From Clostridiales bacterium (GTDB taxonomy: Bacteria; Bacillota; Clostridia; Lachnospirales; WQUN01), in the NCBI GenBank assembly GCA_031270945.1, contig JAISWZ010000651.1, positions 1-53,094 of the forward strand: a DNA stretch of 53,094 nucleotides, written 5' to 3'. The notes under the pieces are model-generated. The model was not told the origin of the DNA and ran no database searches. It saw nothing but the letters and a program-made list of their open reading frames with translations. Below are positions 7,823 through 15,002 of the stretch, one piece after another. Position numbers and translations under genes: made by a program. Position 1 is the first letter of the stretch. Each line of letters begins with the position of its first letter.

Positions 7823-9970
7823 GTGAGCTATTCAAGGCTTGATTTCCCATCTGGCCATTTCTCTATGGGGGAGATCGACCTTTTCTTGGAAAAGGCCATT
7901 GGCGCGAAAAAGGAGCTTGATCAGTCTGCCGGACAGAGCAAAAAGCCTGTCTACCTTAATCACATATGCGCTTTTGGCATAAAAACAAGCTCGTTCATCT
8001 GTGAGAGAAAGAAAAGCGCGACTATGTATGTTTGGCATTTCGGAATGAACGGCTATGTTATCATGGGCAGGGAATGGATTGAGTTCGACGCCTTTTGCAA
8101 CAGGCTCAAGAAAGAGCTGAAGCTCAACGAAAACAGGCGCCTTGGGGTTTTTGTTCATGATCTGTCTCAAGAGTTCCAGTTTATGCGCAAGCTGTTTCTC
8201 TTTAAAAACGTGCTTGCTGAAAATAAGCTTTACCCAATCACCGCTCGTGAGTCGGGCGGAATAGAGTTTCGGTGCTCGTGCGTATTGTCCGGGTGCGACA
8301 TTTCTGAAACAGGAAAGCTCTTGACGCGTCATGATATAAAAAAGCCTGAAGGAGATCTTAACCGCTTGCTTGTCAGACATTGCAAAACGCCTCTGACTGA
8401 GCAGGAAATGGCCCATTGCGAGTACGATGTCAGGGTGGTCATGGCCTACATTGATGAATTGCTTGAGGACAACGGCAATGGATTGCCTCTTGCCAAGATG
8501 GGGTTTGTTCGCCGGGCATATAAAAATGCCTGCATGAGCTATCAGAAAGATTTAGGCAAACTTGAGCTGTATAAAATGAGCTACAACCTCACAAGGCTGT
8601 CGATTGCTGGAGGGCTTGCTCGCTCGAACGTTTTGCATGAAAACAAGCGGCTTAAAAATGTTGCTTCCTGGGCGATAAACAGCTCTTATCCAGCATGCAT
8701 AGCTTTGGAAGGGTATCCTGGGCTGTATCTTGAGGATTCATATTACCAAATGGGGTTTGGCAAAGCGATGGCTGGCAAGGATATTGCCAGCAACCGGCCT
8801 TTGATGGAGCTTCTCAAAGGAAAGTGCTGCTTGCTGAGCATTAGCTTTGCCTACCTTGAAAAGATTGACGGTGCCCCGGTTCCATACCTCAGCGCAAACA
8901 GATGCTTCTTGGAAGGAAGATGCCTGGCCGAATGCGGTATTGTGAAAAAGGCCGAAAAGCTTACGATCGTTTGCACCAACGTAGACTTTGAAATGATCTT
9001 GGCTGGATATAGCTTCAAGTCTATACTTTTTAAGGAATTGTGCTGCTTTGAAAAGGAATACCTCCCAAGGGCGCTGGTTCAGGAAATGCTCACCTCTTAC
9101 CAAAACATGGTGTGTCTTAAGGATCAGTCTGAATCAAGGCCTGAATATGAAAAGGCCAAGGCAAACGTCAACTTGCTGTACAAAATGATGGCGACCGACT
9201 TCTTAAAGGATGCCGTTGAATACGATTATCACTATCACTATAATGGATGGTTCGATAAAAAGGTTGAAAAGCTCAAGAAGCTTCAAGAGTACAGAGGCAG
9301 CAAGTCAAGGTTTTTGTTTTATCCTTGGGGCGCGTTTGTTTCGGCTTATGCCAGGAGAAACCTGAGGGAGGCCATGATCGGGATTGGAGATGACTGCGTC
9401 TGCGCTGATACCGATAGCGTTAAGTTCCTTAATCCAGAAGCCCACGAGAAGCTTTTTTCTGATTTAAACAGCAGTACTGAGAAAAAGATAATAAGGGCTT
9501 CAAGAACTCAAGATATTCCGATAAGCCTTTTCAAGCCTAAAACAGCAAGCGGCGATAGCAAGCCGATAGGATTTTGGGAGTTCGAATGGGTTGCTGAACA
9601 GTTCAAGACGCTTGGCGCTAAGAAGAGTCTTGCGATAATAGGCGGGAAGGCCCAGCTGTCAGTGCCTGTAGGTGAAAAAGCTAACAAGTATGTCGAGCAG
9701 CAGGAAGACCCCTTGGAATTCTTCACAGACGGCATGCAGATCCCAAGCGAGCACTCGGGCTGCACAGCCTTGACGTACATTCATCAAATGTCCTGTGGAG
9801 CGGTTACTGACTATCTTGGAGAAACCGAGCAGTGGTTTGAGCTTTCAAGCGTCCATAGGGAACCGGAAGCTTACACCCTGGCGATTGACCTGTTTTATGT
9901 TGATCCTGCCAAATTGTTTGATTTTATCCAAACAGACGCTTTTTTCGGGGCCGATGAATTGGTTTGGTAA
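7823..9970 (+). CDS. phi29-type family B DNA polymerase with substituted catalytic residues
   Basis: The 715-residue product matches the protein-primed phage/plasmid DNA polymerase family end to end: VHDLSQEFQF (111-120), GIEFRCSCVLSGC, HCEYDVRVVMAYI (198-210), INSSYPACIALEGYP (285-299), motif B-like KANVNLLYK (446-454) and motif C ADTDS (531-535). Key residues differ. The Exo I segment that is normally D-x-E reads GIK (52-54). The motif A aspartate before x-N-S-x-Y-P is Ala284. The motif B terminal Gly is Lys454, and the Exo III Tyr is His198. Motif C is intact. The GTG start follows AGGAG by seven bases. It is probably domesticated or recently decayed, yet the frame has no stop or shift. 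Confidence 0.8.
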   Translation: MSYSRLDFPSGHFSMGEIDLFLEKAIGAKKELDQSAGQSKKPVYLNHICAFGIKTSSFICERKKSATMYVWHFGMNGYVIMGREWIEFDAFCNRLKKELKLNENRRLGVFVHDLSQEFQFMRKLFLFKNVLAENKLYPITARESGGIEFRCSCVLSGCDISETGKLLTRHDIKKPEGDLNRLLVRHCKTPLTEQEMAHCEYDVRVVMAYIDELLEDNGNGLPLAKMGFVRRAYKNACMSYQKDLGKLELYKMSYNLTRLSIAGGLARSNVLHENKRLKNVASWAINSSYPACIALEGYPGLYLEDSYYQMGFGKAMAGKDIASNRPLMELLKGKCCLLSISFAYLEKIDGAPVPYLSANRCFLEGRCLAECGIVKKAEKLTIVCTNVDFEMILAGYSFKSILFKELCCFEKEYLPRALVQEMLTSYQNMVCLKDQSESRPEYEKAKANVNLLYKMMATDFLKDAVEYDYHYHYNGWFDKKVEKLKKLQEYRGSKSRFLFYPWGAFVSAYARRNLREAMIGIGDDCVCADTDSVKFLNPEAHEKLFSDLNSSTEKKIIRASRTQDIPISLFKPKTASGDSKPIGFWEFEWVAEQFKTLGAKKSLAIIGGKAQLSVPVGEKANKYVEQQEDPLEFFTDGMQIPSEHSGCTALTYIHQMSCGAVTDYLGETEQWFELSSVHREPEAYTLAIDLFYVDPAKLFDFIQTDAFFGADELVW

Positions 9971-10122
9971 GCCCGTAACCCATTGCTTGCAAGCAGTGGG
10001 GTGCATCGTACTTTTATGCTGAAGATCGCTAAAAATTCAAATTTTCTTATCGGTGCCCGCCTTAGCGCCAGTCAGGGTTTCCGAATCTTGCCGCTCGAAA
10101 TTACAGATTAACAGGTAGAGGA

Positions 10123-10151
10123 TTGACATATGCAGCAACATGCATTAAAAT
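10123..10151 (+). promoter_or_regulatory. SigA-type promoter of the gene at 10355
   Basis: TTGACA (10123-10128) and TAAAAT (10146-10151), spacing 17 bp. The start codon is about 200 bp downstream, leaving a long leader that contains a copy of the palindromic element. Confidence 0.6.
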
Positions 10152-10249
10152 ATATACGAACAGCGCTCAAATCTGGAAATTATTTTCCTTTCCCTACATT
10201 GAAGCCGGTAGACCGCTTGAATTCCTGACATACCGCTCGCCAGAGCCAG

Positions 10250-10307
10250 GAGCATATCGCAAAATCAAGGCATTCGCCAGGAATTTTTCGGTGCCTGGGA
10301 TATGCGC
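10250..10307. repeat. Palindromic dispersed element, copy 2
   Basis: The ends AGCATATCGCAAAAT and GGGATATGCGCT enclose CATTCGCCAGGAATTTTTCGG, the conserved inner part seen in the long copies. It lies in the leader of the gene at 10355. Confidence 0.6.
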
Positions 10308-10354
10308 TAGGTGTTGCCTGTTGCACCAGGCGAAAAAAGTTTGGAGGCACAAAA

Positions 10355-11179
10355 GTGAGCATTCATAAAAACGAAGAAAGCGCCCCAGCCGCTATAATCA
10401 AGACAGCGACTGATATCAGAGCGCTTGCGCTTGAGGACTTTTACCCAAGCTATGATTCAGTCTTCAGGTCAATCCCAATTGGCGACGTGCTGGAGTTTGC
10501 AAAATACCCCGGATCTGCAACCAGGGTTCTGCCAAGCGACTTCACAAGCACCATGACAAGCAGTGGATTCGCTTGCATTTTCACAAAGGATGAGAACGGG
10601 CAGATAATCGACATCGAGATGTTGCCCAATTCCATGACGTCAACCAGCCATAGCGAGTTCACTGTGGTCACAAAGGAATCAACTGGCAAAGATGAGAATA
10701 ATCGCGGGGTCCAGGTTTGGCTGGAAATGACTGTTGACGAAGACGCGATAGGCAGATTCTTATCCAATAACTCATCATACTGTTATGAACACTTCTGCGA
10801 GATTTATACCGTCATATTCACCATGGGCAAGCCAATATCAAGCGGTTTCAAAGGGCCGTGCTTGTCATTCCATCCTGATATCATAGACCTTCAGGAAAAG
10901 AATTACGATGCGACATGCCGCAGGCTGGAGAAGAAGGCTAAAGCGGGGCGGAAGGTGAATATCCTGGAGATTGTTTTACTCCCGCTAATCGGCACGAAAG
11001 CGCCAGCATTTGAAAAAGCTCAGAAGGCTTGCTCGCTGATTCTTCTTTGCGAGAAGGATCCAGAAAAGCGCAAAAAGTACGGCGCGGCGCTAGCTATGGC
11101 CGCTGGGAAAGTGCTTAACGAATCTGAGCAGGAAGCTATGAAGACAGAGATGAGAAAGTTGGGGTTGCTAGAAGAGTAG
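10355..11179 (+). CDS. Possible PD-(D/E)XK (Rpn-like) protein, paralogue of the product at 19454
   Basis: This 274-residue protein opens with LEDFYPSYDSVFRSIPIGDV and carries SEFTVVTKE, VWLEMTVDEDAIGRF, TVIFTMGKPIS and LEIVLLPLIG. An acidic residue followed by a V/I-W-L-E strand and a late helical part resembles the layout of Rpn-like PD-(D/E)XK nucleases. The Q/K expected after the E is missing, so the assignment is tentative. The paralogue at 19454 shares the core and also the identical leader GGAGGCACAAAAGTGAGC containing the GTG start. This copy has an extra insertion of about 35 residues after the VLPSD motif. The coiled-coil gene array starts 217 bp downstream and may be co-transcribed. 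Confidence 0.6.
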   Translation: MSIHKNEESAPAAIIKTATDIRALALEDFYPSYDSVFRSIPIGDVLEFAKYPGSATRVLPSDFTSTMTSSGFACIFTKDENGQIIDIEMLPNSMTSTSHSEFTVVTKESTGKDENNRGVQVWLEMTVDEDAIGRFLSNNSSYCYEHFCEIYTVIFTMGKPISSGFKGPCLSFHPDIIDLQEKNYDATCRRLEKKAKAGRKVNILEIVLLPLIGTKAPAFEKAQKACSLILLCEKDPEKRKKYGAALAMAAGKVLNESEQEAMKTEMRKLGLLEE

Positions 11180-11287
11180 TAGCTGGAGCGAGAAGAACCG
11201 CTGCCAACGGCGGCTCGTGAATGAGAGCCTTGGGGTGAACCTGAGGCTCTTTGGATCTAGCGCCTGAAAGGTTGATTACGGCTAAAA

Positions 11288-11380
11288 GCATATCCCTAAA
11301 TCAATTTATGGCTCAGAAAAGCCGCACATTAAAGCATCGCATGCCTTTTCCTCGACTGAAGGAATTTGAGATATGTACTA
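11288..11380. repeat. Palindromic dispersed element, copy 3 (degenerate)
   Basis: The left end GCATATCCCTAAAT and right end AATTTGAGATATGTACT are both mutated. It sits directly before the first coiled-coil gene; the right end abuts that gene's AAGGAAG ribosome binding site. Confidence 0.45.
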
Positions 11381-11395
11381 AGGAAGATTGCAGAT

Positions 11396-11740
11396 ATGGA
11401 ATATTTAAGAAATGAAAAAAGGCAAATTGCGAAAGAGAGAGTAAAAATCAAGAGAGAAAAAGCGAGATTGATGTTAAAGAAGTTAGAAATACTGGATTCA
11501 CAGATGAAATGTCTGGAGGAGCAAGCAGAATTTTTAAAAGAGAGAGATGCACTGGCGAATGTTAGTAAAAGGGCAATACATGATATATTTGAGTTGTCAA
11601 AATATAAAGGTTATTTAATAAAAGACGAGAAAGAGAAAAGCAAAAACGAGGTTGCGAGAATAGATGAAGAAGCCAGGTGCATAAATGAAGCTGTCTCGGA
11701 ACTCATTAAAGCTTTAGAAATGGCGCGACAGGAGCTGTAG
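11396..11740 (+). CDS. Coiled-coil array unit 1
   Basis: A 114-residue, almost entirely helical, highly charged protein (MEYLRNEKRQIAKERVKIKR at its start), consistent with a long coiled coil. Its last residues ALEMARQEL match the shared C-terminal module of the array. AAGGAAG lies nine bases before the ATG. Codons are strongly AT-biased compared with neighbouring core genes. Codons CAG GAG CTG of its terminal QEL also supply the GGAG ribosome binding site of the next gene. No homologous family is recognised. Confidence 0.65.
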   Translation: MEYLRNEKRQIAKERVKIKREKARLMLKKLEILDSQMKCLEEQAEFLKERDALANVSKRAIHDIFELSKYKGYLIKDEKEKSKNEVARIDEEARCINEAVSELIKALEMARQEL

Positions 11741-11742
11741 AC

Positions 11743-12087
11743 ATGATAGATCTAGAAAAAGAAAAAAATGGTTTAGAAAAAGAAAAAACGAAAATAATAA
11801 TAGATTTGATGATGATGCAAATAAATAGATCCTGTTTAAATGATATTATGATCGAATTATCTAATCAGATATTAGAAATACGCAATAGTCAAATTGAGTT
11901 GAGTAAAAAGATAAACGATATAGGCCATGAAATTTTTCAGTCATATGTAGAAAGAGGAAACCTAGAAAAAGAAGAAACTGAAATAAGCGAAATCGAAGCC
12001 GCAAGAAGGGTGAAAGAAGCCGGAAAGATTGAAGAAGTTTTCTTAAGACGCGTAAAAAAGATGGAAATGATGCGACAGGAGCTGTAG
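11743..12087 (+). CDS. Coiled-coil array unit 2
   Basis: A 114-residue helical protein starting MIDLEKEKNGLEKEKTKI. Its second half (LEIRNSQIELSKKINDIGHE, then EISEIEAARRVKEAGKIEEV, FLRRVKKMEMMRQEL) is most like unit 8. The start lies 2 bp after the stop of unit 1, with GGAG in the unit 1 tail as ribosome binding site. Very AT-rich. The function is unknown; the heptad-like spacing suggests self-association or assembly with the other units. Confidence 0.65.
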   Translation: MIDLEKEKNGLEKEKTKIIIDLMMMQINRSCLNDIMIELSNQILEIRNSQIELSKKINDIGHEIFQSYVERGNLEKEETEISEIEAARRVKEAGKIEEVFLRRVKKMEMMRQEL

Positions 12088-12089
12088 AT

Positions 12090-12485
12090 ATGGCAGAGCC
12101 AGAAAAAGAAGGATTTGAACAAGCAAAAAACGAAGGATTTGAAGAAGCACAAGAGGAAATAAAGAAAGTGTCAGCGGAATTGCATGTGAATAAACAATTG
12201 ATACTTAAGAAAAGGGTTAAGCTGTCAGAAATTGAAAGAGTAATTTTCTATATGACAATAAAGTTGTATGATGAAACAATAAAAACTATTGATGAAAGAA
12301 TTGCAATGCTTGATGAGCAAATAAAGTTACTAAAGTCTATCTCGAAATTGTGCGAATTGAAAGCAATGTTGCTAAATGAAGAGAAGAAAAAAAGCATGGC
12401 CGAGGACACAAGGCGGGCGAAAGAATCCGGAAATCTTGAAGATATTTTCTTGCAACGCTTAAAAAAGATGGAAATGGCGCGATAG
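12090..12485 (+). CDS. Coiled-coil array unit 3
   Basis: A 131-residue charged helical protein starting MAEPEKEGFEQAKNEGFEEA. The central part (SAELHVNKQLILKKRVKLSE, then ERIAMLDEQIKLLKSISKLC) is shared with units 4 and 6. The C-terminal module is MAEDTRRAKESGNLEDIFLQ followed by RLKKMEMAR. The terminal QEL is lost because CAG became TAG, so it stops three residues early, but the GGAGCTGTAG signal for the next unit is preserved. That hints the DNA signal is retained as ribosome binding site. Confidence 0.65.
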   Translation: MAEPEKEGFEQAKNEGFEEAQEEIKKVSAELHVNKQLILKKRVKLSEIERVIFYMTIKLYDETIKTIDERIAMLDEQIKLLKSISKLCELKAMLLNEEKKKSMAEDTRRAKESGNLEDIFLQRLKKMEMAR

Positions 12486-12496
12486 GAGCTGTAGAT

Positions 12497-12877
12497 ATGG
12501 CAGAGCCAGAAAATGACGGATGCGAAGAAGAAAAAGATGAAACAAAGGAAATGTCAGCGGAATTGCAAGAAAATAAACAATTGATATTTGAGAAAATGGG
12601 TAAACTGTTAAAAGCTGATAGAAATATTGCTAAGACGGTAATAAAGTTGTATGGTGAAATAATAAAAACACATGATGAAGAAATTGCAATGCTTGATGAG
12701 CAAATAGAGTCACTAGATTCAATCTCTAAACTATGCGAATTGAAAGCAATGTTGCAAAAGGAAGAGAAGAAGAAAAGCGTGGCCGAGGACACAAGGCGGG
12801 CGAAAGAAGCCGGAAATCTTGAAGAAGTTTTCTTGAAAAGCTTAAAAGAGATGGAAATGGAGCGACAGGAGCTGTAG
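12497..12877 (+). CDS. Coiled-coil array unit 4
   Basis: A 126-residue helical protein starting MAEPENDGCEEEKDETKEMS. It has the middle segment ENKQLIFEKMGKLLKADRNI and the full C-terminal module (RRAKEAGNLEEVFLKSLKEM, then EMERQEL). It is almost identical over long stretches to unit 6, which shows recent duplication. Initiation is from ATG eleven bases after the conserved GGAG. Confidence 0.65.
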   Translation: MAEPENDGCEEEKDETKEMSAELQENKQLIFEKMGKLLKADRNIAKTVIKLYGEIIKTHDEEIAMLDEQIESLDSISKLCELKAMLQKEEKKKSVAEDTRRAKEAGNLEEVFLKSLKEMEMERQEL

Positions 12878-12879
12878 CT

Positions 12880-13314
12880 ATGGCAGAGCTAGAAAGCGAT
12901 AGATTTGAAGAATCGCAAGAGGAAAAAAAGAATCGTTAGCGAAACTGTATAATAATGATATCTTGTTATTCATGAAAACGATTAAAGTGATCGAAATGAA
13001 AACGGAACTGTCTAACGAGAAAACGAAATTGAATAAAGAAATAGCAATATTACACAACAAACAAAGAAAAATATATGAAAAACAAACGGAAATGGTTAAA
13101 GAGCAAGAAACAACAATATGTAGAGAGCAAGAAGCAATATATAATGAGCAGGTCAAATTAGCAACGGAGATCTCGAAAATGGGCAAATTGAAAGAAATGC
13201 TACTAAATGAAGAGAAGAAAATAGGCATGGCTGAGGACACAAGACGGGCGAAAGAAGCCGGAAAACTTGAGGAAATTTTCTTGAAACGATTAAAGAAGAT
13301 GGAAATGGAGCGAC
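12880..13314 (+). pseudogene. Coiled-coil array unit 5, frameshifted
   Basis: The unit starts MAELESDRFEESQEEKKN with the usual spacing to GGAGCTG, then hits a stop at about 12939. Comparison with unit 7 shows one base missing just after an A7 run near 12930. The remaining frame (LLFMKTIKVIEMKTELSNEK onwards, from 12963) continues to the C-terminal module RRAKEAGKLEEIFLKRLKKM at about 13240-13310. The 3' end is joined directly to unit 6 without the usual stop and start, consistent with unequal recombination. Slippage at the A run could restore the frame. Confidence 0.6.
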
Positions 13315-13324
13315 AACAAAGGAA

Positions 13325-13651
13325 ATGGCAGCGGAATTGCAAGAGAATAAACAATTGATATTTGAGAAAATGGGTAAACTGTTAAAAGCTGATAGAAATA
13401 TTGCTAAGACGGTAATAAAGTTGTATAAAGAAATAATAAAAACACTTGGTGAAGAAATTGCAATGCATGATGAACGAATAAAGTTGCTAGATGATATCTA
13501 TAATCTGGGTGAATTGAAAGCAATATGCAAAAGGAAGAGAAGAAGAATAGCATGGCCGAGGACACAAGAGAAGAGCGAAAGAAGCCGGAAATCTTGAGAA
13601 AATTTTCTTGAAACGCTTAAAAAGATGGAAATGGCGAGACAGGAGCTGTAG
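13325..13651 (+). pseudogene. Coiled-coil array unit 6, truncated and frameshifted
   Basis: The unit begins inside the sequence corresponding to residue 20 or so of unit 4 (MAAELQENKQLIFEKMGKLL), so its own 5' end is missing and it is fused to unit 5. Near 13522 one base is lost relative to unit 4, and near 13567 two are gained, so the C-terminal module is read in a wrong frame and ends early. The junction signal CAGGAGCTGTAG is still present at 13639-13650. Confidence 0.55.
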
Positions 13652-13659
13652 ATATAGAT

Positions 13660-14096
13660 ATGGCAGAGCTAGAAAGCGATAGATTTAAAAAAGCGCAAGA
13701 GGAAAAAAAGGAAGCGTTAGCGAAACTGTATAATAATGATATCTTGTTATTCATGAAAACGATTAAAGTGTTAAGAATTGAAACGGAACTGTCTGATGAG
13801 AAAACAAAATTGATTAATGAAAAAGCAATATTATACAACAAACAAAGGAAAATCTATGAAGAACAAACGACAATGTATTAATGAGCAAACAACAATATGG
13901 AGAGAGCAAGAAGCAATATATAAAGAGCAGACCGAATTAGTAACGGAGATCTCGGGACTGTGCGAATTGAAAGCAATGTTGCAAAATGAAGAGAAGAAGA
14001 AGAGCATGGCCGAGGACACAAGAAGAACGCGAGAAGCCAGAAAACATGAGAAAATTTTCTTGAAACGCTTAAATAAGATGGAAATGGAGCGACAGG
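13660..14096 (+). pseudogene. Coiled-coil array unit 7, frameshifted
   Basis: The unit starts MAELESDRFKKAQEEKKEAL and is parallel to unit 5 (NNDILLFMKTIKVL, ETELSDEKTKLINEKAILYN). A stop at 13879-13881 interrupts it. The rest (NEQTTIWREQEAIYKEQTEL, then MAEDTRRTREARKHEKIFLK) lies in another frame up to the module end RLNKMEMERQE near 14096. The AGGAGG at the end serves as ribosome binding site for unit 8. Confidence 0.55.
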
Positions 14097-14105
14097 AGGG
14101 CGGAA

Positions 14106-14450
14106 TTGAAAGCAGACAGATCAAACGAAGATAGGCTGAAAGAAGAAAAAACTGCAATACTCTTAGAATTAATAATATTGTGTGAAAAATCGAACAGTTT
14201 AAGAAAAAGCATGTTGGAATTAATCGAGGAAAAAATCAAATTAAACAATAGTCAAAGTGATTTGCGTCTAGATATTATGTATCTTAAGGATAAAATATTT
14301 GGATTATCTAACAATAAATCAAAATTGATAGAAAAAGAGAAAAGCGAAATCGAAGCTAGAAGAAGAGCGGAAGAATCCAGAAATATCGAGGAAGTTATCT
14401 TGGCATACACGAGAACTTTAGAAATGGCTCAAAGGACGCTGTTTACTTAA
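14106..14450 (+). CDS. Coiled-coil array unit 8
   Basis: A 114-residue helical protein starting at TTG (MKADRSNEDRLKEEKTAILL), with AGGAGG five bases upstream. The second half (NNSQSDLRLDIMYLKDKIFG, EIEARRRAEESRNIEEVILA) is closest to unit 2. The usual RQEL tail has diverged to QRTLFT and the repeated signal is absent after it, so this is the end of the array. The frame is intact although units 5-7 are broken. Confidence 0.6.
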   Translation: MKADRSNEDRLKEEKTAILLELIILCEKSNSLRKSMLELIEEKIKLNNSQSDLRLDIMYLKDKIFGLSNNKSKLIEKEKSEIEARRRAEESRNIEEVILAYTRTLEMAQRTLFT

Positions 14451-14584
14451 AGAAATAAATGCCAGAAAAATAGGCTAGCAACTGAAATCAAAGAAATAGA
14501 AGCCCAAATAGCGGAACTAAAGGGCATAAATCAATAAAAATGCCAGACGGCATTAGAATTGCCAAAGTTGGATAAGGATTAAGG

Positions 14585-14678
14585 CGCATATCCCAAAATT
14601 GATTTCATGGCGTTGCTTGGCAAACGCGGGCAAAAGCAATCCGACGCTTTTATAACATTCCCGGAATATGACCTATAT
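14585..14678. repeat. Palindromic dispersed element, copy 4 (right end degenerate)
   Basis: GGCGCATATCCCAAAATTGA is a good left end; the opposite end near TTCCCGGAATATGACC is decayed. It lies 130 bp after the coiled-coil array. The rest of 14451-14996 holds the PucR-gene promoter and no gene. Confidence 0.45.
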
Positions 14679-14812
14679 GACGATTACTCATGCCCGCATG
14701 AAAGCCAGGCGGGCTGCTTCCGCTAACGATAAATAAATCCTGAACTTACCGATTGTCAGCAGCGAGGGTGCTATAGATTTGCGCAAAAGATATAGAAATC
14801 CAAAGCAAGGCC

Positions 14813-14841
14813 TTGACATTTTGTGAAAAGTGTCATATAAT
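14813..14841 (+). promoter_or_regulatory. Consensus SigA promoter with inverted repeat, upstream of the PucR-type gene
   Basis: A perfect TTGACA (14813-14818) and a perfect TATAAT (14836-14841) are spaced by 17 bp. The spacer region forms an inverted repeat TGACA...TGTCA with 12 bp between the arms, overlapping both boxes. A promoter this strong presumably needs a repressor, and the inverted repeat is a candidate site. The leader is about 155 nt long. Confidence 0.7.
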
Positions 14842-15002
14842 CGAAGTTGCAATGTGATTTAAGCATCTCAATTTTGATGCATATGCCTATGACAAAACCG
14901 AACTAATATAAATATGTTCGGATTTTCATGTCTACTTAAGCGTCTTCTCCCCACATATGAGATTTAAAATTCAGCATTTGGATATGCGTAAGGGGATTGC
15001 TT

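Noticed and set aside
11223..11254. Terminator between the gene at 10355 and the coiled-coil array
   Set aside because: AGAGCC/GGCTCT is a short stem with a long loop and only three T; too weak to call, so co-transcription stays possible.
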